Source of the DNA: Flavobacterium sp. UBA2787
GTDB taxonomy: Bacteria > Bacteroidota > Bacteroidia > Flavobacteriales > Flavobacteriaceae
Length of the DNA: 64,000 nt
NCBI GenBank assembly: GCA_002352205.1
Contig: DEHZ01000017.1
Location: 1-64,000, forward strand
Reading direction: 5' to 3'
Part shown: positions 11,744 to 20,847 of the stretch, one piece after another
How the letters are laid out: every line of letters starts with the position of its first letter
Position numbering within the stretch: the first letter of the stretch is position 1
Notes under the pieces: generated by a model
Seen by the model: the letters and a program-made list of their open reading frames with translations, nothing else
Databases searched by the model: none
What the model was told of the DNA's origin: nothing
Position numbers and translations under genes: made by a program

Positions 11744-12694
11744 ATGAAAAAAGTAAGTATAATTTCTCCGGTTTACAATGGAGCCAATTTTTTGCCATCA
11801 TTCATCAAAAATTTGTTAGAATATACTTTTCAAGATTTTGAAATTATTTTTGTTGACAATAATTCTTCGGATAATTCGGTACAAATTTTACAAACTGAAT
11901 TACCCAAAACTAACTTAGATTACAAAATTTTATTCGAACCAACTCAAGGCTCTGGTTATACAAGAAATACAGGGCTTAAAAATGCGACGGGCAAATACGT
12001 ACTTTTTATTGATTGTGACGATCATATACACCATCAAAAATTAGAGGAGGACGTAAGAATCATTGAACAATTTGATGTAGATTATGTGCTTTGTAGAACA
12101 CAAAGAACTTATACAGATGGAAGAACGATGCTTCAACCCTTAGTTGGTTTAAAGGAGGGAATAATCGAACCTCCAAAAGCGGGTATTATTTGGATTTCAA
12201 ATTTATTTTATTTACAAGGACCAGGTGCTATTTTGTCAAAACGTGAAGTCATTGACTTTTTAGGTGGTTTTCACACCTCAAAAACAGGACAGGATGCATT
12301 TTTATTTATCAAATTAGGACTTCATTCCAGAGGCTATTATTATAATAAAGTTTACAATTTTTATTTAAGACACGAAAACTCGACAATTTCTACTAGAAAT
12401 AAAGAAAAAAATGGACCATTATTATCCTATTTTAATCTTAGAAAAAACCTTTACTCTGATGCTCTTGTAAAAAAGAATAATCAAGCAATGGCTATTTTAA
12501 CAAGACAGTTGAATGTGGATATTTTAAAATTACATAATTCAGGACATAAACTTATAGAATTAACTAATGATGAACGAATAGAAGATTTAAAGATTGATTT
12601 TTTTATTCTTAATAAAGTAAGTTTGTATATTAATAGATTTATTCCTCATATAAAATATAACCCATTTTTTTATGTATGGAGAAGAGTAAAATAA
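11744..12694 (+). CDS. GT2 family glycosyltransferase
   Basis: Family 2 transferase: VSIISPVYNGANFLPSFI, IFVDNNSSDNSVQIL and LFIDCDDHI give the nucleotide-sugar-binding residues and the DxD motif. SGYTRNTGLKNATGKYV is the typical segment between them. DAFLFIKLGLHSRGYYY may hold the catalytic-base region. The gene lies 24 bases after the acetyltransferase and its last 19 bases overlap the next gene, so it is part of a coupled run. Specificity cannot be predicted. Confidence 0.86.
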   Translation: MKKVSIISPVYNGANFLPSFIKNLLEYTFQDFEIIFVDNNSSDNSVQILQTELPKTNLDYKILFEPTQGSGYTRNTGLKNATGKYVLFIDCDDHIHHQKLEEDVRIIEQFDVDYVLCRTQRTYTDGRTMLQPLVGLKEGIIEPPKAGIIWISNLFYLQGPGAILSKREVIDFLGGFHTSKTGQDAFLFIKLGLHSRGYYYNKVYNFYLRHENSTISTRNKEKNGPLLSYFNLRKNLYSDALVKKNNQAMAILTRQLNVDILKLHNSGHKLIELTNDERIEDLKIDFFILNKVSLYINRFIPHIKYNPFFYVWRRVK

Positions 12695-13776
12695 AAATAC
12701 TATTCACAATACCCAATTTTGATACTGCCGGAAGCGGAAAAGTACTCTATGATTTGGCAAAGCACTTAGATAAAAGTAAATTTGAAGTTCATATCGCTTG
12801 TTCACACACTAGAGGTGCTTTTTTTAATGAAATTGAAAAACTTAATTTACCAATTCATATTATTGAAACCACTTGTCAATTAAAACCTTATTTTAAAATT
12901 TTTGGAAGGATTAAACCTTATAAAAATTTTATTAAAGAGCATAATTTTGATTTGGTTCATTCCTGGCATTGGAGTAGTGACTGGACTGAAGTTATTGCAT
13001 CTCGATTAGGAGGAGCTAAGTTTATTTACACAAAAAAAGCAATGAGTTGGGGAAATATTCATTGGAAAATAAGAAGTTATTTTTCCAATTTTATAATAAC
13101 AATTAACCATGAAATGGTTCAGTTTTTTCCTTACAAAAAAAATCAAAAATTAATTCCTTTGGGACTTGATGTAGACTATTATAACCCGGATTTGTTTCCA
13201 ACAAAAGCAGATGATAATGTTTTTAAGATTATTACTGTCGCAAATTTAGTCCCTGTAAAAGGGATTGAAATTATTATTAAAGCAGTAGATAATTTGAAAA
13301 ACAAATCATTAACCTTAACTGTTTTGGGTGATGATCGAGATCCTTATGCAGACTATCTTCGTAAAATGGTTGTCGAAATGGGTTTAGAAAATCAAATTCA
13401 GTTTTTAGGAAAAAAAACAGATGTTAGACCCTTTTTAGCTGATTCGGATTTATACATCATTCCCACATTAAATGATTCACGTAAAGAAGGAATGCCAATG
13501 GCATTGGTAGAGGCTATGAGTATGGCAATTCCTGTTATCGGGTCAAATATCTCTGGAATAAACTATGTGTTAAAAGATTTTCCAGAGCTACTATTTGAAG
13601 CGGGGAATTATCATGATTTGAGTCTAAAAATAAATGATTTGTATAAAAAAAACAGTATCGAATTAGGTAAAGTGGGGAAAGAATTAAGAGAGTATACAAT
13701 TAAAAATTTTACTATCGAGAAATGCATTCATGAACATGAAGTTTTGTACTTAAAATTAATTACAAAAAAAATATAA
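12676..13776 (+). CDS. GT4 family glycosyltransferase
   Basis: Family 4 GT-B transferase. ILFTIPNFDTAGSGKVLYDL is the usual N-terminal glycine-containing loop; DLVHSWHWSSD follows. The C-terminal Rossmann domain has VANLVPVKGIEIIIKAV, VLGDDRDPY, DLYIIPTLNDSRKEGMPM and ALVEAMSMAIPVIGSNISG, with the E-x7-E pair near residue 275. The start codon lies 19 bases inside the upstream gene. Length (366 residues) is typical, and it is probably soluble at the inner membrane face. Confidence 0.88.
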   Translation: MEKSKIKILFTIPNFDTAGSGKVLYDLAKHLDKSKFEVHIACSHTRGAFFNEIEKLNLPIHIIETTCQLKPYFKIFGRIKPYKNFIKEHNFDLVHSWHWSSDWTEVIASRLGGAKFIYTKKAMSWGNIHWKIRSYFSNFIITINHEMVQFFPYKKNQKLIPLGLDVDYYNPDLFPTKADDNVFKIITVANLVPVKGIEIIIKAVDNLKNKSLTLTVLGDDRDPYADYLRKMVVEMGLENQIQFLGKKTDVRPFLADSDLYIIPTLNDSRKEGMPMALVEAMSMAIPVIGSNISGINYVLKDFPELLFEAGNYHDLSLKINDLYKKNSIELGKVGKELREYTIKNFTIEKCIHEHEVLYLKLITKKI

Positions 13777-13779
13777 CTT

Positions 13780-15156
13780 ATGGAGGTAAGAACAGACATA
13801 ATTCCATCTAAACCAATATTTATTGGTGAAAAGGAGACTATTGATTATAAAGCAATCTGTGTTTTTGCCGCTACTGGTTTTTTTTTAGATCAAGATACTT
13901 ATTTTAGCAATCAGAAGGTTTTGAAACCGAGTTTCAACTACAAATTACAGGAAAATAAAATAGTGTCAGAACATCAGTATTTTAAATGGCATTATACTCC
14001 GGTAGATAGGCCATTTGAACAAATTGTCAATGAATTTGCTGCTTTATTCGAAAAGATTATTAATGAGCAAGTAGGTGACAGAAAAGTTATTTTACCTCTT
14101 TCCGGTGGATTAGACAGCAGAACACAAGCAGCAGCTTTACATTATTTAAAAAAAGATGTTCAAAGTTATAGTTATGAATTTCAAAATGGATTGAATGAAA
14201 CTTATTTTGCTCAAAAAATAGCTAGAGCATGTGGTTTTCCATTTGAAAAGTGGATTATACCAAAAGGTTATTTGTGGAATAATATAGAAAAAATTGCAAT
14301 TATTAATCAGTGCTATACTGAGTTTACTCATCCTCGTCAATTAGCTGTTTTTGATAAATTTTCAAAAATGGGTGATGTATTTTGTTTGGGGCATTGGGGT
14401 GATGTGCTTTTTGATGATATGAAAGTGGACGATAATCTTCCATTTGATTCACAAGTTGAGTTAATGTTTAAAAAAGTTCTGAAAAAAGGAGGTTTTATTC
14501 TTGGTAAAAAACTTTGGGAATCATGGAGTATAGAGGGTGATTTTGAAACTTATTTGAGATATAGAATTAAAAGCTTGTTACAAGAAATAAATATTCCCGA
14601 GAATGCAAATGCTCAAATCAGAGCCTTTAAAAGCTTGTATTGGGCACCAAGGTGGACAAGTGTAAATCTTTCTATTTTTGAATCTGCAAAACCTGTAACA
14701 TTGCCTTATTTTGACAATAGAATGTGTGAATTTATTTGTTCTGTTCCTGAAAAGTATTTAGCAGGAAGACAAATTCAAATTGCTTATCTTAAAATGAGAA
14801 ATCCATCTTTGGCAAAGATAGCTTGGCAAGATCATAGACCATTTAATTTATATAATTATCATTGGAATAAATCTCCTTGGAATTTACCTTATCGACTTTA
14901 TAAAAAAATTGATAAAGAAATTATCACCAAAAATAAGATAGTAAATAATTATGAAAACCAATTTAAAGGAGATGAAAATGAAAAGAATTTGAAGTTTTGG
15001 CTTTTCAATAATCCTGAATTTCAAAGCTTTATCAATCCTGTTCTAGTTCAGGAAATATTTGAAAATTTTAAAGGTAAAGAGGAATTAAAGTTTTCTCATC
15101 CAATAAGTACATTGCTAACGCTCTCGTTATTTTCTAAAAAAATAATGTCAAAATAA
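13780..15156 (+). CDS. Asparagine-synthase-like amidotransferase lacking a complete glutaminase domain
   Basis: The core is an ATP-pyrophosphatase (PP-loop) domain with SGGLDSR at residues 108-114, as in the synthetase half of AsnB. Such enzymes adenylate a carboxylate and replace it with an amide. The usual N-terminal glutamine amidotransferase domain, which would begin with a catalytic Cys at position 2, is missing; only about 100 residues resembling its final part remain. The enzyme may use free ammonia or a partner, or have another role. In polysaccharide loci such proteins are thought to amidate sugar acids. The gene follows the GT4 gene by 3 bases. Confidence 0.75.
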   Translation: MEVRTDIIPSKPIFIGEKETIDYKAICVFAATGFFLDQDTYFSNQKVLKPSFNYKLQENKIVSEHQYFKWHYTPVDRPFEQIVNEFAALFEKIINEQVGDRKVILPLSGGLDSRTQAAALHYLKKDVQSYSYEFQNGLNETYFAQKIARACGFPFEKWIIPKGYLWNNIEKIAIINQCYTEFTHPRQLAVFDKFSKMGDVFCLGHWGDVLFDDMKVDDNLPFDSQVELMFKKVLKKGGFILGKKLWESWSIEGDFETYLRYRIKSLLQEINIPENANAQIRAFKSLYWAPRWTSVNLSIFESAKPVTLPYFDNRMCEFICSVPEKYLAGRQIQIAYLKMRNPSLAKIAWQDHRPFNLYNYHWNKSPWNLPYRLYKKIDKEIITKNKIVNNYENQFKGDENEKNLKFWLFNNPEFQSFINPVLVQEIFENFKGKEELKFSHPISTLLTLSLFSKKIMSK

Positions 15157-15176
15157 TTTTTTAAATTTGGGAAGTA

Positions 15177-16358
15177 ATGGCTAAACATAATAAACCTAGT
15201 ATTGGATTAGTTCTTCCAAACACACCCGCGTATTCTGAAACTTTTTTTAATTCAAAAATAAAAGGACTTCAGGAAAATGGGTTCGAAGTTATTTTGTTTA
15301 CCGGAGTTAAATCTAAACAAAAACTATCTTCTTGTAGAGTAGTATTTGCTCCTGACTTTTCATTCAAATTTAGATTTTTGATTGAAGTTTTTATTGTATT
15401 TAAAAATTGTTTATTTAATTTTAATAAAGCTCTTAAACTATACCGATTAAATATAGTTGATGGTTTTTCTACTAAAAAAGCTTTTAGAAATGTTTTAATA
15501 AATAGTCATTTTTTAAACTATAAACTTTCATGGTTGCATTTTGGATTTGGAACCATGGCAGTTGAGAGCGAAAATGTAGCTGAGGCAATTGGAGCTAAGA
15601 TGGCTGTGAGTTTTAGAGGATTTGATTTTTATGTTTACCCCGTAAAGTTTCCGGATTGTTATCATCTACTTTTTACAAAGAAAGTTAAATATCATGTTCT
15701 TTCTAATGATATGAAAGATAAATTAATTGAACAGGGTATCTTACCTGAATCGATTCATAAAATTACTCCGGCGATTGATGTTGACTTTTTTGATAGTGCT
15801 GTAAATTTTAATAATAATTCTAAAATTCAATTTTTAACAATTAGTCGTTTGCATTGGATTAAGGGACTTGAATATATAATAGAGGCTTTTTCCATTTTTA
15901 AAAGTCAGAATATACCATTTCATTTTACAATCATAGGGGATGGGGCTGAAAAAGAAAAACTAATGTTTGTAGTTAATCAATTAGGCCTATCAGAATGTGT
16001 GAATTTTAAAGGAAATATTCCACATAATGAGGTTAAAAACAATTTGAAAAAATACGATTACTACATTCAATATAGCTTGCAGGAAGGTTTTTGTAATGCT
16101 GTTTTGGAAGCACAAGCTATGGGACTTTTGTGTATCGTAAGTGATGCAGACGGATTGAAGGAAAATGTGTTGCACAATAAAACCGGATGGGTGGTTCCAA
16201 AAAGAAACCCTTTATTACTGAGCGAGAAAATTATGGAGGTAATTAATTTAACTGAAGATGCTAGATTAAAAATTAAACAAAATGCAGTGGAGAGAGCAAA
16301 AAAAGAGTTTAATTTAGCCAAACAAAAAGAATCATTTAAATCTTTTTATTTAAACTGA
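15177..16358 (+). CDS. GT4 family glycosyltransferase
   Basis: Family 4 transferase with IGLVLPNTPAYSETFFNSKI at the N-terminus (compare the WcaL-like gene at 9750) and WLHFGFGTMA. The C-terminal domain has TISRLHWIKGLEYIIEAF, IIGDGAEKEKL and YSLQEGFCNAVLEAQAMGL, including the E-x7-E pair. A TAAATTTG sequence (15162-15169) lies only 7 bases before the ATG. It could be a promoter of a nearly leaderless message, or chance in such AT-rich DNA. Length of 393 residues is normal. Confidence 0.87.
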   Translation: MAKHNKPSIGLVLPNTPAYSETFFNSKIKGLQENGFEVILFTGVKSKQKLSSCRVVFAPDFSFKFRFLIEVFIVFKNCLFNFNKALKLYRLNIVDGFSTKKAFRNVLINSHFLNYKLSWLHFGFGTMAVESENVAEAIGAKMAVSFRGFDFYVYPVKFPDCYHLLFTKKVKYHVLSNDMKDKLIEQGILPESIHKITPAIDVDFFDSAVNFNNNSKIQFLTISRLHWIKGLEYIIEAFSIFKSQNIPFHFTIIGDGAEKEKLMFVVNQLGLSECVNFKGNIPHNEVKNNLKKYDYYIQYSLQEGFCNAVLEAQAMGLLCIVSDADGLKENVLHNKTGWVVPKRNPLLLSEKIMEVINLTEDARLKIKQNAVERAKKEFNLAKQKESFKSFYLN

Positions 16359-16392
16359 ATCAATCATTTACTATTGTAAGAAAGATGAAAAT

Positions 16393-17712
16393 ATGATTTT
16401 TAATTTTTTAAAATATACTAGACCAATTTGGTACTTTAACCTAGGTTCTTCAAATGATTATGGCTATTTTCCAACGGAAGAACAACTAAGGATTGCTGGT
16501 TATTCTATAAAAAAAGATACTCGTTTTAAATCTGAGGATAGTATAAAAAGAGAACTGGCTTGGAATGCTCTCCATTCCGGATTTATAAACAAAAACTTTG
16601 AATCAGGACTGAACGTATGGGATAAAATAGATTTGCCAATTGAAGATGAATATTTATTTTTAAGAAAAAATTTTCACAAAGCTTGGGTGGTTTATGTTTT
16701 ATTCATAAGAGTTTTAACCTTTCATAATCCAATTTCGGAAATTATAGCTTTTTTAAAACACAAAGGGGTTAAACAACAAGATTATTCAAAACAAATTTTT
16801 GAATATAATGACTATACTGATTTTAATAGTCAGCTTGTTAAATCTAATCCATTAGTATCAGTTGTTATTCCAACTTTAAATCGATATCAATATTTAAAAG
16901 ATGTGTTTAAAGATTTAGAAAATCAAACATATAAAAATTTTGAAGTTATAGTTGTTGATCAAACTGATGATTTCAAAGAGGAATTTTATAAAGGTTGGAG
17001 TCTAGATTTAAAATATTGGTTTCAAGAAGAAAAAGCCTTATGGAAAGCAAGAAACGAAGCCATCAAATCAGCAAAAGGAGATTTAATTTTGCTTTATGAT
17101 GATGATTCTTTAATTGATCCAAATTGGATAGAAGAGCATTTAAAATGTTTAGATTATTTTAAAGCAGATTTATCTTCTGGAGTTTCATTAAGCGTTGTTG
17201 GAGCAGAAGTTCCCAAGAATTACAGTTATTTTAAATGGAGTGAACAACTGGATACGGGAAATGTTTTGCTTAAGAAAGAAATATTTTATACAATAGGTTT
17301 TTTTGACTTAAAGTTTGAAAAACAACGAATGGGAGATGGTGAATATGGTTTACGATGTTATCTTAATGGTTATAAGAATATATCTAATTATAAAGCAAAA
17401 CGTATTCATTTAAAAGTGAGTCAAGGAGGTCTCAGACAAATGGGAAGTTGGGACGGATGGAGGCCTAAGAAATTATTTGGACCACGACCGGTTCCTAGTG
17501 TGCTCTATCTGTCTAGAAAATATTTTGGAAATAAATTAACGTTCTTCTATATTTTCAAATCTATTCTACCTTCGTTAATTCCTTATAAATTCAAAGGAAA
17601 TAGAATTTTGAAATTACTAGCTTTTCTATTTCTTCCTCTTTTTTTACCACTAGTGATTTTTCAAATCAAGTCCTCTTGGAACAAATCTACTACTATGTTG
17701 AATAAACAATAA
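16393..17712 (+). CDS. GT2 family glycosyltransferase with N-terminal extension
   Basis: The catalytic family 2 domain does not begin until about residue 154 (LVSVVIPTLNRYQYLKDVF), followed by VVDQTDDFKEEF and the metal motif LLYDDDSL. The first 150 residues are an extension rich in aromatic and charged residues, without a recognised domain. GDGEYGLRCYLNGY probably supplies the catalytic base. Two hydrophobic stretches near the C-terminus (FLFLPLFLPLVIFQI) suggest membrane attachment. A bulged hairpin with a short T run follows the stop codon. Confidence 0.83.
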   Translation: MIFNFLKYTRPIWYFNLGSSNDYGYFPTEEQLRIAGYSIKKDTRFKSEDSIKRELAWNALHSGFINKNFESGLNVWDKIDLPIEDEYLFLRKNFHKAWVVYVLFIRVLTFHNPISEIIAFLKHKGVKQQDYSKQIFEYNDYTDFNSQLVKSNPLVSVVIPTLNRYQYLKDVFKDLENQTYKNFEVIVVDQTDDFKEEFYKGWSLDLKYWFQEEKALWKARNEAIKSAKGDLILLYDDDSLIDPNWIEEHLKCLDYFKADLSSGVSLSVVGAEVPKNYSYFKWSEQLDTGNVLLKKEIFYTIGFFDLKFEKQRMGDGEYGLRCYLNGYKNISNYKAKRIHLKVSQGGLRQMGSWDGWRPKKLFGPRPVPSVLYLSRKYFGNKLTFFYIFKSILPSLIPYKFKGNRILKLLAFLFLPLFLPLVIFQIKSSWNKSTTMLNKQ

Positions 17713-17718
17713 TTCTAT

Positions 17719-17762
17719 TTTAATTTGACGCAACTTAATTCTGAAGGCGTAAATTAAATTTT
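17719..17762 (+). terminator. Possible terminator/attenuator hairpin
   Basis: TTTAATTTgACGC at 17719-17731 pairs with GCGTAAATTAAA at 17747-17758 (12 bp, one bulged G), followed by four T. It lies in the 164-base gap before the FkbM gene. The stem is AT-rich and the T run short, so termination is only possible. Nothing else is seen in the gap. Confidence 0.4.
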
Positions 17763-17876
17763 GATACAATTCTATCTTAGATTCAAAAATCAAGGGAATC
17801 TTTATTATTCTTTTTTATTTGTGAAAGTGTTTTAAAATCAATTAATTTACAAAGTCAAAACTTAATTTTTAAATAC

Positions 17877-18671
17877 ATGAAACTTAAAAAAGTTGTAAGT
17901 GCAATAATAACGAAGTTAAAATACAAAAAGCAAAAATTCCTTTATTTTGAATTTAACGGTAAAATGCTCAAAGTCATTAAAGGAACTTTTAGTGAGAAAA
18001 AGGATAGTGATGAAGTTTGGTTTAATGCTTTGGCTCAAAATAGCAGTATTTTTTTTGATGTAGGTTGTAACATCGGAAAAACGGCATTGATTGCGTTGAC
18101 TCATGACAAAATTGAGCAAGTTGTTATGATAGATACTAATTCCGAAGCTTTGAATTTTGCTAATTTGAATGTGATAAATAATAACTTTATTCACAAAACA
18201 AGATCTTTTTTAGGATTTGTTAGTGATAAAAATGATGAAGAACTTGATTTTTATACAGTTGGACATGGGTCTGCAGGATCAATGTTTAAAAGTCATGCGG
18301 AGACAGCATCTATATTAGGAATGTCTTATAAAGTACATACAATTACACTTGACTCTTTAGTTCAATATTTTAAATTGATACCTGATTTTATAAAAATTGA
18401 TGTAGAAGGAGCAGAATTTTTTGTTTTAAATGGAGCGAAAGAAACTGTTAAAGCTAATAAGTTAAAAATTTTGGTTGAAATGCATTCCAACAAAGAAATG
18501 TCTATGAAACAAAATACTGAAAAGGTGTTGAATTGGTGTAATGAAGTAGGATATTCGGCATGGTATTTAACAAATAAGCAAAGGTTAATTGATTCAGAAC
18601 CAGTTAAACATAGAGGTAGATGTCATTTTTTGTTAATTCCTGAAGGTGATGATTTTCCAACATATTTATAA
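17877..18671 (+). CDS. FkbM family methyltransferase
   Basis: SAM-dependent methyltransferase of the FkbM type. FFDVGCNIGKTALIA is the SAM-binding glycine motif (from about residue 58), and IKIDVEGAEFFVLNGA near residue 175 is the characteristic FkbM motif. KILVEMHSN and a C-terminal histidine-rich end (KHRGRCHFLLIP) complete the family pattern. FkbM enzymes O-methylate sugars and other hydroxyls; in this locus the acceptor is probably a glycan residue. No clear promoter was recognised in the 164-base gap upstream. Confidence 0.86.
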   Translation: MKLKKVVSAIITKLKYKKQKFLYFEFNGKMLKVIKGTFSEKKDSDEVWFNALAQNSSIFFDVGCNIGKTALIALTHDKIEQVVMIDTNSEALNFANLNVINNNFIHKTRSFLGFVSDKNDEELDFYTVGHGSAGSMFKSHAETASILGMSYKVHTITLDSLVQYFKLIPDFIKIDVEGAEFFVLNGAKETVKANKLKILVEMHSNKEMSMKQNTEKVLNWCNEVGYSAWYLTNKQRLIDSEPVKHRGRCHFLLIPEGDDFPTYL

Positions 18672-18682
18672 ATCCAAGTGAG

Positions 18683-19720
18683 TTGAAAATAATACATGTA
18701 ATAGATATATTGAATGTTGGTGGTGCAGAAAGAGTTTTTGTTACTATTTGCAACCTACTTTCAAAAAATAAAATTTCTGTTAATGGATTGTTTCTAATAG
18801 AAAAAGGTATTTTGAAGAGTCAATTAAATGAAGATATTGATACATTTGAATTAAAGAGAACAAATAAATGGAGTTTAAAAAAAATGTATGAATGTAGTAA
18901 AATACTCAAATCATATGATTTAATACACTGTCATTTCAAACATGTTTATGTATATATCCGATTAGTATCTCTTATCTTTAACGTTGAAACTCCTATATTA
19001 TTTCATAATCATAGTTCAAAAAAACTAAATATATCAAGTATATTTATTTTGAAGTATATATTCAAACCAAGATTTCTGATTTGTGTTGACAACGAATCTA
19101 TGAAATTTTATAAAGAGCAATTTAATCTCCAGAATGAAAATTTATTTTTACTTGAAAACATCATAATTCCATCATCAAATCAATCAGTAAATTTACCCCA
19201 AAAGGATTTTGATATAGTGTTGGTTGGAAATATAAAACAAAATAAAAACAATATTTTTGCGGTTGATTTAGCTGAAAAGCTAAAAAAGAACATATTACTA
19301 ATTGGCAAGAATCAAGAAGAAGAATATTTTAAAAATCTATTAAATAGAATTAATTCATCAAGTGTTGAAATTGTTTTAAAACAAGATGTTAGTGATGTTT
19401 CAAGTTATCTGAACTCATGTAAAATAGGTATTTCCGTATCTCTAAGAGAAACAGGTCCATTAGTTTTATTAGAATATCTAAGCAATGAAATTCCATTTTT
19501 AGCCTATGAAACAGGAGAAATATCAAAAATGTTGAAACCATTTTTCCCGGAATTTTTTATGGATAACCTTGATATTAATTTATGGGAAGAACGTTTGCTT
19601 TTTTTGTTGAATAAAAAACACGACCACAATAAGATGAAAGAAGTTTTTAATCAGCTTTTTGGAGAAGAAGAATATTTAAATAAGCTATTAACAATATATA
19701 AATGTGTGCAAAAAAATTAA
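18683..19720 (+). CDS. GT4 family glycosyltransferase with TTG start
   Basis: The start is TTG at 18683: translation from it gives MKIIHVIDILNVGGAERVF, a complete and canonical GT4 N-terminus, and no ATG or GTG lies in frame between the upstream stop and this point. LIHCHFKHVYVYIR is the second N-terminal landmark. The C-terminal domain has DIVLVGNIKQNKNN, LLIGKNQEEEY and GISVSLRETGPLVLLEYLS, with the usual glutamates. It lies 11 bases after the FkbM stop and overlaps the next gene by 19 bases. Confidence 0.84.
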   Translation: MKIIHVIDILNVGGAERVFVTICNLLSKNKISVNGLFLIEKGILKSQLNEDIDTFELKRTNKWSLKKMYECSKILKSYDLIHCHFKHVYVYIRLVSLIFNVETPILFHNHSSKKLNISSIFILKYIFKPRFLICVDNESMKFYKEQFNLQNENLFLLENIIIPSSNQSVNLPQKDFDIVLVGNIKQNKNNIFAVDLAEKLKKNILLIGKNQEEEYFKNLLNRINSSSVEIVLKQDVSDVSSYLNSCKIGISVSLRETGPLVLLEYLSNEIPFLAYETGEISKMLKPFFPEFFMDNLDINLWEERLLFLLNKKHDHNKMKEVFNQLFGEEEYLNKLLTIYKCVQKN

Positions 19721-20832
19721 CTATAGTCTCTGATACTGCAATTTTTCATTCCAATAATTCATATTATGGTTTTGGACCTGTCGTAAGAGAGATAGAATTT
19801 GTTGAACATTTGTTTGATCAAATTACTTGGATTGGTTTCGATAGGCAAGATAGAATCGGGGATTTGTCAATGCAAAAAATTCAAAGCAATAAAATAAAAT
19901 TTATTTTATTAAAAAATGTAGGAGGAAAAGGATTGTTTTCTTTTTTAAAAATTTTGACACAATATCCTTTTATGTTTTTTGTGATTTACAGACAAATTCA
20001 AAAGTCTGATATTATTCACACTCGTGCACCCTCACATCCTGCGTTAATAGCAATTTTGATTTCTTATTTTTTTAACAAAAATAAAATATGGTGGAATAAA
20101 TATGCTGGTGATTGGGGTCAAATTGAAGCACCATCTTCCTATAGATTTCAACGTAATATACTAAAAAAAGCAACGTTTTCTAATGTAACAATAAACGGTT
20201 TTTGGTCTAATCAGCCTAAACACTGCTTTTCTTTCGAGAATCCATGTTTAACTAAAAATGATATTGAAAATGGAAAAGTAATTGCAAAAAACAAAACTTT
20301 TTCAAGTCCATACACATTTTGTTTTGTGGGTAGATTCGATAATGTAAAAGGTGTTTCGATACTTTTAGATGCCTTAAAAAGAATACCACCACAGATGATT
20401 GAAAAAATACATCTTATCGGAGATGGTCATAAATTAAATGTTTATAAAGAACAAGCTAAAGAATTAGTAGATAAAGCTGTTTTTCATGGTTTTTTACAAA
20501 AAAATGAACTTCATAAATTTATGGAAGAATCACATTTTTTATTACTTCCCAGTAAAGCTGAAGGATTTCCTAAAGTGGTAGCAGAGGCAGCTTGTTATGG
20601 AACTATCCCTATTGTATCCAACGTAGGAAGCATACCACATTACATAAATGTGAACAACGGCTTTTTATGGAAAATTAATGATAAAAATAGTAGCTACGAA
20701 CAAGTTCTTGAAAATGCTCTTAAGTCTGATAAAACCGAATTGCAGAATAAATCAATGGAAGTATTAAAATTAGCAGAATTATTTACTTTTGAAAATTATT
20801 TAAGGAAATTGGAAACCTATATTCTTAAATAA
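19702..20832 (+). CDS. GT4 family glycosyltransferase
   Basis: Family 4 transferase recognised mainly from its C-terminal half: FCFVGRFDNVKGVSILLDAL, HLIGDGHKLNVY, FLLLPSKAEGFPKVVAEAAC and TIPIVSNVGSIPHYI. The N-terminus (LTIVSDTAIFHSNNSYYGFG) departs from the usual GT4 loop and carries a SYYGFGPVVRE stretch. IIHTRAPSHPALIAILISYF follows. The ATG lies 19 bases inside the previous gene. A polymerase-like membrane protein follows by 15 bases. Confidence 0.85.
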   Translation: MCAKKLTIVSDTAIFHSNNSYYGFGPVVREIEFVEHLFDQITWIGFDRQDRIGDLSMQKIQSNKIKFILLKNVGGKGLFSFLKILTQYPFMFFVIYRQIQKSDIIHTRAPSHPALIAILISYFFNKNKIWWNKYAGDWGQIEAPSSYRFQRNILKKATFSNVTINGFWSNQPKHCFSFENPCLTKNDIENGKVIAKNKTFSSPYTFCFVGRFDNVKGVSILLDALKRIPPQMIEKIHLIGDGHKLNVYKEQAKELVDKAVFHGFLQKNELHKFMEESHFLLLPSKAEGFPKVVAEAACYGTIPIVSNVGSIPHYINVNNGFLWKINDKNSSYEQVLENALKSDKTELQNKSMEVLKLAELFTFENYLRKLETYILK

Positions 20833-20847
20833 TTTATTTTAAATTTT

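Noticed and set aside
11458-11801. Two antisense frames opposite the acetyltransferase gene
   Set aside because: They arise from the repetitive beta-helix coding sequence; no ribosome site, promoter or plausible product.
15162-15169. TAAATTTG as a firm promoter of the GT4 gene at 15177
   Set aside because: It lies only 7 bases before the ATG and such matches are expected by chance in AT-rich DNA; kept as a remark only.
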